Source: an uncultured Lachnospiraceae bacterium (GTDB lineage: Bacteria > Bacillota > Clostridia > Lachnospirales > Lachnospiraceae). From it: a stretch of 64,000 nt of DNA. The notes beneath the pieces are model-generated. The model was not told where the DNA came from. It did not search any database and worked only from the letters and a program-made list of their open reading frames with translations. Below are positions 53,393 to 62,663 of this stretch, one piece after another; position 1 is the first letter of the stretch, and each line of letters starts with the position of its first letter. The DNA lies in the NCBI GenBank assembly GCA_902493385.1, contig CABUPO010000008.1, positions 62,001 to 126,000 of the forward strand, given 5' to 3'. The position numbers and the translations under genes were made by a program.

Positions 53393-54257
53393 TACGGCCG
53401 TCTTTAAGCTCAAGCTTAACCTTATTGCCCTCTATACCAAGACCCGAAAGAAGCTCCGGCGGTATCTGCAGTCTGCCCGCGCGGTCAAGCACTGCGTATT
53501 CCTCCTGGGTTTCTTCCGTGTCATTCCAGTTAAACGACACGTCCTTAAGCTTATTAATATAGTCATTTTTCATAATTCGCTCACTGCTGGTTTTACCGTC
53601 TCTTATCGATACAACTCTGTTTACTTTCTTCGCAAGCCCCTGGTCGTGCGTAACAATCACTATAGTTATTCCAAGCTCCTCATTAAGCTTACGGAACATA
53701 TCAAGAATATAATCAGAAGTATTTCTGTCAACTGAACCGGTCGGCTCGTCTGCAAGCAAAAGCTTTGGTTTATTGGCAAGGGCGATTGCAATTGCAACCC
53801 TCTGCTGCTCGCCTCCCGAAAGCTGGCTCAGCCTGTTATTCTTTCTGTGCGAAAGCCCTACAAGCTCAAGCAGCTCATCTGCGCGCTCTTTCTTATTTTC
53901 TCCCTTTGAAAATAACATAGGAGTCATAATATTTTCATAAGCAGTCAGATATGGAAGAAGATTTCTTGCATTGTTCTGCCATACAAAGCCAACGGTATTT
54001 TTCTTATATTCTACAAGCTCAGCTTCTGTAAGTCTGAAAAGGTCCCTGCCGTCTACGTATAATTTACCGGCGCTTGGTCTGTCAAGCCCTCCAATCATAT
54101 TCAGAAATGTGGATTTGCCGCTTCCGCTGTTGCCGATAATAGCCATAAGCTCCCCTCGCTCAACAGTAATGTCAAGTCCCTGCAGAGCAAGCACCTCAAT
54201 ATCCTTCGTCTTATATATTTTTACAAGATTATCACACTCAATCATTACGTCCTTCAA
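53373..54257 (-). CDS. ABC ATPase with C-terminal SpoVT/AbrB-like domain
   Basis: 294 residues. The first 225 are a MacB/LolD-type ATPase: Walker A GNSGSGKSTFLNM, Q-loop GFVWQNNARNLLPYL, signature LSQLSGGEQQRVAIAIA, Walker B LLLADEPTGSVD, and VTHDQGLAKKV. A linker follows, then residues 254-294 read YAVLDRAGRLQIPPELLSGL and on to KLELKDGRIIIAKP, which matches the swapped-hairpin AbrB/SpoVT DNA-binding fold. Such a fusion is rare in my experience. It may link exporter activity to gene regulation or to dimerisation. It is the last gene of the operon; its start overlaps the previous ATPase by 20 bases. Confidence 0.85.
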   Translation of the reverse strand: MKDVMIECDNLVKIYKTKDIEVLALQGLDITVERGELMAIIGNSGSGKSTFLNMIGGLDRPSAGKLYVDGRDLFRLTEAELVEYKKNTVGFVWQNNARNLLPYLTAYENIMTPMLFSKGENKKERADELLELVGLSHRKNNRLSQLSGGEQQRVAIAIALANKPKLLLADEPTGSVDRNTSDYILDMFRKLNEELGITIVIVTHDQGLAKKVNRVVSIRDGKTSSERIMKNDYINKLKDVSFNWNDTEETQEEYAVLDRAGRLQIPPELLSGLGIEGNKVKLELKDGRIIIAKP

Positions 54258-54936
54258 CTATCTCACCATCCTCCAGTTCATAAATGCAGTCGGCAACACC
54301 CATAAGTCCGACGTCGTGGGTAGTCATTACAACAGTTATACCTTCATCCGATACAAGCGCCTTAAATATCTTCACTACCTGAATACTTGTGCCGGAATCA
54401 AGCTCAGCCGTCGGCTCGTCTGCAAATATAATTCCCGGCTTATGGGCTATTGCGCGTGCAATTGCAACTCTCTGCTGCTCGCCTCCCGAAAGCTCCTGAG
54501 GCATATGATTTGCACGTTTTGAAAGTCCTACCATATTAAGGCACTGTAATGCACGCTCTTTTTTATTGCCCTTATATCCGGCAAGCCTGAGCGCAAATTC
54601 TACGTTCTCATAAGCAGTCATCATTGGAATAAGCGCAACCGACTGAAATATAAAGCCTATTTCCTTCTTTCGTATATTTTCGCGCTCCTTTTCAGACATT
54701 GCGACAATATCTTTGCCCTTAAAAATAATACTTCCCTGCTTCGGTTTATCTAAAGCTCCTAAAAGATTCATAAGCGTTGTCTTGCCCGAACCGGAACGCC
54801 CGCGAAGAATAGTCATTTTTCCGCCTGGTATATTGATATTAATGTTATTTAACGCTACAAACTCTCCGCCCGAAACCGGAAAGCTCTGAACAATATCATG
54901 TGTTTCAATAATATATTCCGTACTGTTATTATCCAT
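54238..54936 (-). CDS. MacB/LolD-type ABC transporter ATP-binding protein
   Basis: 232 residues. Walker A RGRSGSGKTTLMNL, Q-loop GFIFQSVALIPMM, signature ELSGGEQQRVAIARA, Walker B IIFADEPTAELDS, and MTTHDVGLMG. It pairs with the FtsX-type permease encoded one base upstream. A second, different ATPase follows, overlapping by 20 bases. One permease with two ATPase genes suggests an asymmetric heterodimer or a partner elsewhere. Confidence 0.92.
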   Translation of the reverse strand: MDNNSTEYIIETHDIVQSFPVSGGEFVALNNININIPGGKMTILRGRSGSGKTTLMNLLGALDKPKQGSIIFKGKDIVAMSEKERENIRKKEIGFIFQSVALIPMMTAYENVEFALRLAGYKGNKKERALQCLNMVGLSKRANHMPQELSGGEQQRVAIARAIAHKPGIIFADEPTAELDSGTSIQVVKIFKALVSDEGITVVMTTHDVGLMGVADCIYELEDGEIVEGRND

Positions 54937-54937
54937 A

Positions 54938-57766
54938 TCAATCCTCCCCCAGCTTAAGAGCCTGTGATATTTTTATATGAGAAATAATAACTCCGAGAAT
55001 TATCATACATATAAGTATAACCGCCGCTATTACTCCGAAAAGTCTTATCATATCGTCATTCCTGCTTACTACCGTAAGCGGTATTGCCTGATTAGTCGTC
55101 GAATAAAATATCTGTACAAGCGGAACAAAGCATTTGGAAGCCGCTGCTCCGATTACCGCTCCGATAACAATTGATATACCTGAGCTGAATATCTGCTCAT
55201 TTATCAGCATAAGAATTATTTCGCGCTTTTTCATACCCATTGCGCGGAACACGCCGAACAAAAGCTCTCGTTGTCTGATTGAAAGTATCCAGTATATGAG
55301 AAAGCCGACGCAGCACAGTATAAGCACAACTATAAAGCTCATTGTCAATATACCGTTAGTCCCCTGAAACAGGGTGTCATTTCTTATCGCAACCATATCG
55401 GAAAGCGAATCATAGAACTCTGTAAATTGAAGCTCATTTTCTTCAGCGTAATCGTATATGTACTGAGTGGAGCCATCGGTTTTAAGCCATATCTGATATG
55501 GCGTAACTCCCCATACCTCCTGAATCCTTGCAAGGTTGGCGATAATCATATATTCATCTTTTTTATCAAGAACCCCCTCGTCTGTTATACTGTAAGTCTG
55601 TGGTATATATGACGGCCAGTAATCGACAAACCCATATACCTGTCCGTCAATAATATCACCCTCTTCGTTAATATAAGTGATTTTATCTCCGATATCATAT
55701 TCGAGAATAGTATGAAAATTCATTGACAAAAGCACTGCGTCTTTACTGGAGCCTAAAACATTAAGATATGTATTAATATGCTCTGGAAGGAGCGACGAAT
55801 CAAATTTAATCGTCTCGCCAAATTCCTTTGTATTAATTCCCATAAGAGTCGCGGCGCTAATACCCTCTCTTGTCCTGTCCCCTGAAACGTCTACATTATC
55901 CTTTAGTACGCGGGCAAGGGATTTTGTGCCATGAAGCTCCTCAAATCTTGTATAATCCGGCTCACTGTATGTTAATTCAAGTCCTTCTTCAACCTGATAT
56001 TCTGCCGTTTGTACAAGAAACGCAGAATTATCCTTCCATACCTCTTTAAATATAATATCAGCGCCGTTCTCATACTCTACACTCTTTTCGGCATTTGACA
56101 GAATCGTACGCGCAACTGTTGTATTGTATATACCAAGAGCCACCGTCAGCATCAAAAATACCATCATAAAGCTCTGCTTGCCACGACTTCTTAATATCTG
56201 AAGAAATGATGCAAATGCCGCCGGCTTGAGAAAGCGTTTTGTTATTAAGTAAACAAGCTTAACAATAAGAGGCTGTATCCTTAACGCCACAAGTCCGGCG
56301 CTTATAATAAATAATGACGCGCACAAAAACAGCATAGGGTCAACCGACTCGCCCGAAAGCATTCTTGTCATAAGCACGTCTTTTCTGTCGGTAAATGAGT
56401 ACAGTCCGTATATTGATACTGCAAAAAAAAGTACGTCCAGATATACTTTCCTCCATAAAGGCTTTTTAGCTTTATTTTTCTGCTGCTTATAGCCTACTAT
56501 CGTTACGCCTGCATCCTTAAATACAGGAAGCACCATAACTGCTATAGATACAAGACAGGAAGCCACAAGATAAAGCATAACCTGTCCGTCAAATCTTACT
56601 CTGAGAGAGCTTCTGTGTACAAATTCAAGGAAACCGTTTGCCGAACCAAGCGCTCTGCATAAAAAATTTCCCAAAGGCAGTCCAAGTACCACACTTGCCG
56701 CAGTTATAATAACAGACTGTAATGCGTATATTGATATAATCTGTATTTTGCTTGAACCACGACTTTTAAGAAGAGCTATTTCATTCTGTTCCAAATCCAG
56801 CATCTGCCTCGATATCATAAATATAAACGCACACAAAAGAACAAGCACCGGAACCTGCAGAATCAGAAGCGTAGTAACTATTTTATTCTGCGACAAAAGA
56901 AAATCTTTTAATATACCCATGTAAACAGGCTCATTAAATCTTGCAGTCCTTCCGTTATACTCTTCTGCATATTTTTCCGTTTTATGTACAATGCTCTTTA
57001 TATCAGAAGGCTCAAGAGCCGTATAATCAAAAAATATATTCCATACAGATTCTATATTATATACCTGCTTATTGGTGTTAATAAATGTTTGTTCAAATAA
57101 TGGTTCTGAAATAAAGCATTCTGTTTCAAACTCTGACGGACTTTTTACCCAGTAATTATCATTAACTTCACTGTTAGTAAATACGCCGACAATTTTAACC
57201 ACAATCGGATTGCCTGAAGAATCCAGCTGTTCTTTAAACTGCATCTCTTCATCAAGTATCAGGTTAGCCTTTGAGAACGCTTTCTGGCTTACTATAGCCT
57301 CTAAAACGCCGTTTACAGGTTCTTCTTCATACATTCGTCCTGCAAGCAGCTTTATATGCTCTTTCATGCCGCTCATTGAGGCAATTCTCATCGTATGGCC
57401 TGTTGTATTGTCTTCACGCTCCATAAGAGACTCAGCGTTGGATTTCATCAGTTCTAAAATATGAACGCAATCCTCCTGTTTAAGGCCTATGTCACCTGAC
57501 AGTGTCTCCGATAATTCTGACATCATCAGGTAATCAGATTCATTTGACTGGTCTCTTGCCATTGCAGATTCAAGTGTAATAACTCCCGGATACACTCCTT
57601 CTTGTTCAATATAATCGCCAAATGACTTCGTGAGCGTTCTCTGCAGAGAAGCATTTTTATACATAGGATTACTGCAGGCTATCGCTATAAGAAGAACATT
57701 GCCTATAAGCAGACTTACGACCATCCATTTTTTATGTAGAAGCTTCTGCATTAAAAATCTTATCAT
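54938..57766 (-). CDS. Large FtsX/MacB-type ABC permease
   Basis: 942 residues. An N-terminal membrane helix (about 14-32), a 250-residue outside domain, then an FtsX segment with ISRQMLDLEQNEIALLKSRG (about 310-430, four helices), more helices to about 530, a second outside domain of some 250 residues, and a C-terminal FtsX segment with RQRELLFGVFRAMGMKKREI and IISHIKISQALKLGED. This is a duplicated FtsX layout, larger than MacB, as in monoderm peptide or lipid exporters. It is preceded by three lipoprotein adaptor genes and followed by two ATPases in one operon. Confidence 0.85.
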   Translation of the reverse strand: MIRFLMQKLLHKKWMVVSLLIGNVLLIAIACSNPMYKNASLQRTLTKSFGDYIEQEGVYPGVITLESAMARDQSNESDYLMMSELSETLSGDIGLKQEDCVHILELMKSNAESLMEREDNTTGHTMRIASMSGMKEHIKLLAGRMYEEEPVNGVLEAIVSQKAFSKANLILDEEMQFKEQLDSSGNPIVVKIVGVFTNSEVNDNYWVKSPSEFETECFISEPLFEQTFINTNKQVYNIESVWNIFFDYTALEPSDIKSIVHKTEKYAEEYNGRTARFNEPVYMGILKDFLLSQNKIVTTLLILQVPVLVLLCAFIFMISRQMLDLEQNEIALLKSRGSSKIQIISIYALQSVIITAASVVLGLPLGNFLCRALGSANGFLEFVHRSSLRVRFDGQVMLYLVASCLVSIAVMVLPVFKDAGVTIVGYKQQKNKAKKPLWRKVYLDVLFFAVSIYGLYSFTDRKDVLMTRMLSGESVDPMLFLCASLFIISAGLVALRIQPLIVKLVYLITKRFLKPAAFASFLQILRSRGKQSFMMVFLMLTVALGIYNTTVARTILSNAEKSVEYENGADIIFKEVWKDNSAFLVQTAEYQVEEGLELTYSEPDYTRFEELHGTKSLARVLKDNVDVSGDRTREGISAATLMGINTKEFGETIKFDSSLLPEHINTYLNVLGSSKDAVLLSMNFHTILEYDIGDKITYINEEGDIIDGQVYGFVDYWPSYIPQTYSITDEGVLDKKDEYMIIANLARIQEVWGVTPYQIWLKTDGSTQYIYDYAEENELQFTEFYDSLSDMVAIRNDTLFQGTNGILTMSFIVVLILCCVGFLIYWILSIRQRELLFGVFRAMGMKKREIILMLINEQIFSSGISIVIGAVIGAAASKCFVPLVQIFYSTTNQAIPLTVVSRNDDMIRLFGVIAAVILICMIILGVIISHIKISQALKLGED

Positions 57767-57784
57767 TCCCCGGAATCCGCCTTT

Positions 57785-58948
57785 CTATTTGTATATGGCT
57801 ACCTGCTGTCCTTCGCTAAGACCCGAAAGCACAAGATAGTCCTTATTGTTATTTCCAAAAACCTCTATATAGCGCTTGCATGCCATTTTATTCTCATATA
57901 CATATACATACGGCACATCCTCAATATCGGCTCCCTCACCCATCTTTTCAAACGCTACTGCATCCTTGTTTACTAGCAGTACGTCTTTTAACGACCTGCT
58001 CTGAAAATATACCTTAATAGTTCCGCCTGGCAGGTCGGCAGGCTTTTCATTAAACTCAACATATGCCGCTTCCTGCGCGTTAGAATATGAAAGTATATTA
58101 GACGACATAATAACTCTTCCCGGATACGATATCTCGCCGCTGTCAGACGCTATGGATATAGATACGTCAGCATTGTACCTTAACTCTTCTTCAGGCAGCT
58201 CTTCAATTTTTATCAGATAATCTCTTTTCGGTGATATAACCGCTACAACCGCGCCTTTATTAATTATATCATCCTTTTTATACTCCGAAAGCTGCATTAC
58301 ATATCCGTCATGGTCTGCATACACTTTTGTCTCTTCAAAACCTGCTTTATATTCATTCAGTTCCTGCCGTGTCTCCTGAATATTGGCTTTAACCTCCTGA
58401 TACTTTTCAAGGGAAAGCTTAAGCTTCTTTATCTCAAGCTGCTTAATTTCCCTTTCTGTCTTATCTTTAAGCTCAGAAAGATCATGCTCCGCCTGTACGA
58501 TTTCTGCTCTTCTGCTGTCATAACCCGCCGTGTATTCTTTCTCCTGCTGATTAACATCAGCAACTCTCTGTGCATAATCCACTTCATCAAACACCGGCTC
58601 ATATATAAGAATCACATCGCCCTTTTTAACCCTGTCACCCTCTTTGACTTTATACTTCACAAGCTTTGCCGTATCTGCCTCAAGCGTCTGATAATATGTA
58701 TCCCTGTATTCCACCTGTCCTATTGCGAACATTTCATGCACAAAATCCCCGCGTCTTACCTCTGCAAGGTCATACACAGGCTTTTCTGAATCATCTTTTG
58801 AAAGGGCTTTGGTATACAAAAGAGTGTCCGTCTGTTCTTCGCTTACTGCCTCATCTGCACTTTGTCTGCATCCCGTCATAACAATCATGCACACTGCACA
58901 TACAAAACATAATGTTTTTATAAGTCTATTGCTTAACATATACTTCAT
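57785..58948 (-). CDS. Lipoprotein membrane-fusion adaptor (HlyD/MacA-like), third of three
   Basis: About 388 residues. The start is ATG 58948 (GGAGG six bases before) or ATG 58939; the signal peptide LIKTLCFVCAVCMIVMTGC ends in a lipobox. A barrel/lipoyl half VKYKVKEGDRVKKGDVILIY, a long charged coiled coil (about 120-200), the second lipoyl half VYADHDGYVMQLSEYKKDD, and a beta-barrel end follow. It is membrane-anchored outside. MacA-like adaptors contact the permease outside loops. It overlaps the previous adaptor by some 23 bases. Confidence 0.85.
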   Translation of the reverse strand: MKYMLSNRLIKTLCFVCAVCMIVMTGCRQSADEAVSEEQTDTLLYTKALSKDDSEKPVYDLAEVRRGDFVHEMFAIGQVEYRDTYYQTLEADTAKLVKYKVKEGDRVKKGDVILIYEPVFDEVDYAQRVADVNQQEKEYTAGYDSRRAEIVQAEHDLSELKDKTEREIKQLEIKKLKLSLEKYQEVKANIQETRQELNEYKAGFEETKVYADHDGYVMQLSEYKKDDIINKGAVVAVISPKRDYLIKIEELPEEELRYNADVSISIASDSGEISYPGRVIMSSNILSYSNAQEAAYVEFNEKPADLPGGTIKVYFQSRSLKDVLLVNKDAVAFEKMGEGADIEDVPYVYVYENKMACKRYIEVFGNNNKDYLVLSGLSEGQQVAIYK

Positions 58949-60044
58949 CTCCTTCCTCCAAACCGTCTGTAATCTGAACAAAAGAAGGCGTTATTGTTCC
59001 AACTGTTACTTCCGTCATAACCTTTGTATCACCGTTTCTTTTATATACATAATATAGAGATGCTTCCTTATACAGTGCGTTTGCCGGTATAACAAGCGCG
59101 TTGCTCTGAAATCCTGATTCAACATACATATCTATATATTCTCCCACTTCAAACTCCGTATCCTGTGTCTCAAGATTGTAGTATGCGTACGCCTTTTCTT
59201 CATTGCTGATTAAATCGTTAACCTCATCCGCATCATAAGGAAGCTGCGTAACATTATAGTCCTTATTATTATACCTGACGTAACATCTGTCTGCTTTTTC
59301 TATATCGCTGCTGCTTATAAATTCTGCCTTTATCTGCTTTACCGACATGTCAGATAATGCAACAACAAATGTATCCGACGATACCTGGTCGCCCATTCCG
59401 TGCGCAACGCACGTAACAACGCCGTCCATTTCCGCATATAGAAAATAATCCTTTATCTCTTTTTCAATCAGCTTTTTCTGTCTTTTTAATTCTTTAAGTT
59501 CAATTCTCTGAATCTCTTTGTTGTCGCTCAGTTTCTGCTTTGCAATTTCTATGTCTGCGGCTTTTATTTCAAGCTCGTTTTTAAGCTTTCTTTTATCATC
59601 GCCCGCCGCTTTTTTAAGCTGCTCTGATATCTGCCTGTATTCTGCCTTAAGAATTTTAATATCATACTCCGCTGTCAGATTACTCTCCTCGTTATTCTTT
59701 TCTGACTGTGATATATTATTAATAATTTCGTTATATCTTGCATTGTCCTCTGCCCCAATCAGTGTTGCAAGAATGTCGCCTTTCTTTACTGTATCGCCAA
59801 GATTTACATATATGTTCTCGATTATCCCCGGTGTGTTAAAGCCTATCTCTTCGGTATATGGAACAACCTGCCCTGCAAAAAGCTTTACATTGCATATGTC
59901 CTGCCTTTTTACCAAAGCGCTGTCGCTTACATCCCCGACAGGCTCAATAAGCTCTGGAACCGTCATTACATTCTTTTCAGCCGTACAGCCTGTTAACGCA
60001 AAAGCCAATACCACACAGGCAATACAGATACCAATTTTCTTCAT
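58926..60044 (-). CDS. Lipoprotein membrane-fusion adaptor, second of three
   Basis: 372 residues. The signal MKKIGICIACVVLAFALTGC ends in a lipobox. FNTPGIIENIYVNLGDTVKK then GDILATLIGAEDNA is the first lipoyl half; a coiled coil (about 110-195, rich in KLKNELEIKAADIEIAKQKL) follows; then MDGVVTCVAHGMGDQVSSDT is the second half, with a beta-barrel end (VIPANALYKEASLYYVYKRN). It follows the first adaptor by 11 bases. Confidence 0.86.
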   Translation of the reverse strand: MKKIGICIACVVLAFALTGCTAEKNVMTVPELIEPVGDVSDSALVKRQDICNVKLFAGQVVPYTEEIGFNTPGIIENIYVNLGDTVKKGDILATLIGAEDNARYNEIINNISQSEKNNEESNLTAEYDIKILKAEYRQISEQLKKAAGDDKRKLKNELEIKAADIEIAKQKLSDNKEIQRIELKELKRQKKLIEKEIKDYFLYAEMDGVVTCVAHGMGDQVSSDTFVVALSDMSVKQIKAEFISSSDIEKADRCYVRYNNKDYNVTQLPYDADEVNDLISNEEKAYAYYNLETQDTEFEVGEYIDMYVESGFQSNALVIPANALYKEASLYYVYKRNGDTKVMTEVTVGTITPSFVQITDGLEEGDEVYVKQ

Positions 60045-60055
60045 TACACTTCTCC

Positions 60056-61153
60056 TTACCTTACGATTACAGCGTCTCCAAATTCCAGTCCGCCCGTAAT
60101 CTCTACCTTATTATCAGCCTTAAGACCTATAGTTACCTCTTTTGCGCTCTTAAGCCCGTTCTCATCTTCGCAGTATACTATGTATGAATCTCCCATTTTA
60201 TTGACTGCGCTGTCAGGAAGATATAATACATTCTTATGCTCCTCAATTATATACTCAGCGTTAGCCGTATTGCCGTCCTCAATATTATCGGGCGCATAAT
60301 CAAGCAGAAAATATACATACTTTTTATCGTTTTCCGGGAAATGAACCGTAACATCATATTCATTACCGACAGAAGTCACTTTTATTTTATCGCCCTCCGA
60401 GAGATTACTTATATATTCAGAAGAATCCTTTGGGGCGGCAAAATAAGGCATTGAACCGTCTGATACCGAAACAATTCTTATCTCGTCGTTCTTAAAATCC
60501 CATGCCATAGCGCCAGGACCCGTCTTATTCATTTTACCTCCGCCCATTATACTGTTATCAACATATGTAACCGTTCCTGATATTGTGGCCGTAACCTGAT
60601 ACGCCTCCTGCATTGCAACAGCCTCATCATACTGTTTCTGAAGTACCGAAAGCTCTCCTTCATACGACGATATCTGTGCTGCATAATTTTCGCGTATCGC
60701 CTTAAGCATCGTCTCATCATCAAGCGCTTTTTTCTGCCGCTGCACTTCAAGCTCACGCATATTCTCCGCCTGTCTGATAAGAGTTTTTTTCATTTTTATC
60801 TGATAGGATATTTCTTCGATATCCGAATCGTTTTCTTCTGATACGAATTTGACAAGGACGTCGCCCTCTTCAACCTTATCTCCAACGCTTACGCATATTT
60901 TTTCAACTTCCATCCAGGGGCTTATAACAACGTTGTCTATATTAGATTGTCTGTACTCACATGGAATATTGCGATAATCCCGTATATCTCCACGCCTGAC
61001 CGTAGTCATTTTAAATTCTTCGCCTTCATATTCCTGAACTATTGTCGTTGTTCTGAATACTTCTTCTTCAGGAAAAAGCGCGCACGCGGATATAACAGGA
61101 AACGTAAGAAAACATAAGAACATGACGCATGCAAATTTTTGTCTCATAATCAC
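60056..61153 (-). CDS. Lipoprotein membrane-fusion adaptor, first of three
   Basis: 365 residues from the GTG at 61153 (AAAGGA five bases upstream); an in-frame ATG at 61147 is also possible. The signal peptide MRQKFACVMFLCFLTFPVIS is followed by the lipobox cysteine in SAC. SPWMEVEKICVSVGDKVEEG then DVLVKF is the first lipoyl half; a helical hairpin (about 115-190) and ATISGTVTYVDN complete it, with a C-terminal beta-barrel ending NKVEITGGLEFGDAVIVR. First gene of the six-gene operon; a promoter lies about 35-60 bases upstream. Confidence 0.82.
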   Translation of the reverse strand: MIMRQKFACVMFLCFLTFPVISACALFPEEEVFRTTTIVQEYEGEEFKMTTVRRGDIRDYRNIPCEYRQSNIDNVVISPWMEVEKICVSVGDKVEEGDVLVKFVSEENDSDIEEISYQIKMKKTLIRQAENMRELEVQRQKKALDDETMLKAIRENYAAQISSYEGELSVLQKQYDEAVAMQEAYQVTATISGTVTYVDNSIMGGGKMNKTGPGAMAWDFKNDEIRIVSVSDGSMPYFAAPKDSSEYISNLSEGDKIKVTSVGNEYDVTVHFPENDKKYVYFLLDYAPDNIEDGNTANAEYIIEEHKNVLYLPDSAVNKMGDSYIVYCEDENGLKSAKEVTIGLKADNKVEITGGLEFGDAVIVR

Positions 61154-61185
61154 TTAGTTCCTTTCAGCCTGACTTATCTGTAAGA

Positions 61186-61213
61186 ATTATAACATACGAT
61201 GGTTAATATACAA
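61186..61213 (-). promoter_or_regulatory. Promoter of the three-adaptor exporter operon
   Basis: On the minus strand TTGTAT (61208-61213) and TATAAT (61186-61191), spacer 16 bases, about 33 bases ahead of the first adaptor start. Promoter for six genes ending at 53373. The remainder of the 380-base gap (61154-61533) holds this promoter, the opposite promoter and a 33-codon ORF, with no repeats beyond a short CTTCAA/TTGAAG inverted repeat. Confidence 0.65.
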
Positions 61214-61377
61214 AATTATTTTTTTTGTTTCCGGCATTTTTTGATGTTCCACAGATAAACCTAAGCACGATAAAATAAGCAAACCTACTAAGCACAGCAT
61301 AACAGGCAGACAAAAATATGGCTTCAATTTTGAAGATACCAATATTACCAAAAAAATGTCGTTTCATGCATAGGCTA

Positions 61378-61406
61378 TTGACTTTACTGTTTATATTTTT
61401 TATAAT
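61378..61406 (+). promoter_or_regulatory. Promoter of the BspA-like surface protein
   Basis: TTGACT (61378-61383) and TATAAT (61401-61406) with 17 bases between. It points to the short ORF at 61446 and the secreted protein at 61534. Confidence 0.75.
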
Positions 61407-61445
61407 CTAAAATATAACTATTCTAAAGTATAATTAAAAGAGAAT

Positions 61446-61547
61446 ATGAAACAAAGAAAGTTATCAGAATCTATGGCAAGAGCAGCTGCAAATGGGTGTT
61501 TTGATGAAAAAAACATAAAAAGGAGCGATTACAATGAAAAAGAATAA
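61446..61547 (+). CDS. 33-residue upstream ORF overlapping the secreted-protein start
   Basis: ATG at 61446 with AAAAGAGA just upstream, encoding 33 residues (MKQRKLSESMARAAANGC onward, ending YNEKE) and a TAA at 61545-61547, 14 bases past the ATG of the following gene. It lies between promoter and main gene, so it is transcribed. It may be a leader peptide that couples or tunes translation of the secreted protein. It is too short to be sure that it is a gene. Confidence 0.4.
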   Translation: MKQRKLSESMARAAANGCFDEKNIKRSDYNEKE

Positions 61548-62556
61548 AAGTAATAAAATAATAGTAAAGGTATTGGCAATATGTTTTCTGTGCGGAATGT
61601 TTCTTATGACAGGCAGTGAAAATGCTAAAGCAAATGAGGCAGGTATAATACGCAGCGGAGATTATGAATATCAGATACTTAATGCTGAACATAAACTTGC
61701 TGTACTAAGAAAGGTATATAATTACGGAACAGAAGTAACCATACCTAAGTCCATTGACGGTTACAGCATTACACAGATAGGAGCAATTGATACGCCTGTC
61801 ACAAGCGGTAATACTGTAGGTGTTGATTTTGCAAAAGCGGCGGTATTCTCTGAAAAAGACAGCATTGTAAAAAAGCTGGTGATTCCTGAAGGAGTTACGA
61901 CAATATATATGTTTGCATTTAATGAAATGAATTGTCTTGAGGAGCTGTCTTTGCCAAAAACACTTCGTGAAATTTGGGGGTACAATTTTAGAAACACGAC
62001 GCTTTTAAAGAAAATTGAATTTCCGGCAGGGATAAGCGTAGGTGATGCATGTTTTGAGAATGCAGTATTTGACGAGATTGTTTTAAATGGCAGCTTTGGC
62101 GGTTATGACGATGATGACTTCGGACATATGAGGGGCAGGGCTGAAAAAATTACAATCAATGCTGATAATGCCGTTGTGGATTTTAATTTCAAAACAAAGG
62201 ATTTTGTTATAGGAAAAAAAGTTAACAATATAACCTTTGGCCCATGTACCTGCGATAATATTATTCTCAAAAATCCTAAAACTAAACTTAAGTTTTATGA
62301 GAAGGATGAAAGTTATGTAAATAACATATCTGCTGTTATTACAAAAGACATTAAATGCAAAAAAAGTCCAAATGGATATAAATACAGCTGGAAGCCCGTA
62401 AAAATAAAAGGTGTAAAATATGTGCCGCGCTATGTAATAAGCTGTAAGAAAAACAATGGCAGATTTCGCAAAATAAAGACACAGAAAAAAACATATATTA
62501 TTTTAGATAAAAAGACAAAGCTCAGAATTGAGACAAATGTTAAGTTAAAAAAGTAA
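61534..62556 (+). CDS. BspA-like secreted protein with leucine-rich repeats
   Basis: 340 residues. The signal peptide MKKNKSNKIIVKVLAICFL onward is followed by a predicted cleavage after AKA (about residue 32). The middle has LRR_5-type repeats: VTIPKSIDGYSITQIGAI, KKLVIPEGVTTIYMFAFNEM, LEELSLPKTLREIWGYNF, KKIEFPAGISVGDACFENA. The C-terminal 80 residues are basic (KKSPNGYKYSWKPVKIKG). BspA-like proteins bind host or surface factors in gut bacteria. It has its own promoter and AGGAG before the ATG. Confidence 0.8.
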   Translation: MKKNKSNKIIVKVLAICFLCGMFLMTGSENAKANEAGIIRSGDYEYQILNAEHKLAVLRKVYNYGTEVTIPKSIDGYSITQIGAIDTPVTSGNTVGVDFAKAAVFSEKDSIVKKLVIPEGVTTIYMFAFNEMNCLEELSLPKTLREIWGYNFRNTTLLKKIEFPAGISVGDACFENAVFDEIVLNGSFGGYDDDDFGHMRGRAEKITINADNAVVDFNFKTKDFVIGKKVNNITFGPCTCDNIILKNPKTKLKFYEKDESYVNNISAVITKDIKCKKSPNGYKYSWKPVKIKGVKYVPRYVISCKKNNGRFRKIKTQKKTYIILDKKTKLRIETNVKLKK

Positions 62557-62595
62557 AATCATTTATAATTTGAGAAAATGTGGTTTAAACGGTCG

Positions 62596-62640
62596 AAAAC
62601 GGTGCATGAGCTATCAAAATGTCCATCATGCACCGTTTTT
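62596..62640. terminator. Bidirectional terminator between the secreted protein and spoVAE
   Basis: Stem AACGGTGCATGA / TCATGCACCGTT with a 16-base loop, with A-runs before and T-runs after, so it can work for both strands. It serves the plus-strand surface protein and the minus-strand spoVA operon. Confidence 0.9.
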
Positions 62641-62663
62641 GACTGCTAAAACATGAAAATGTT

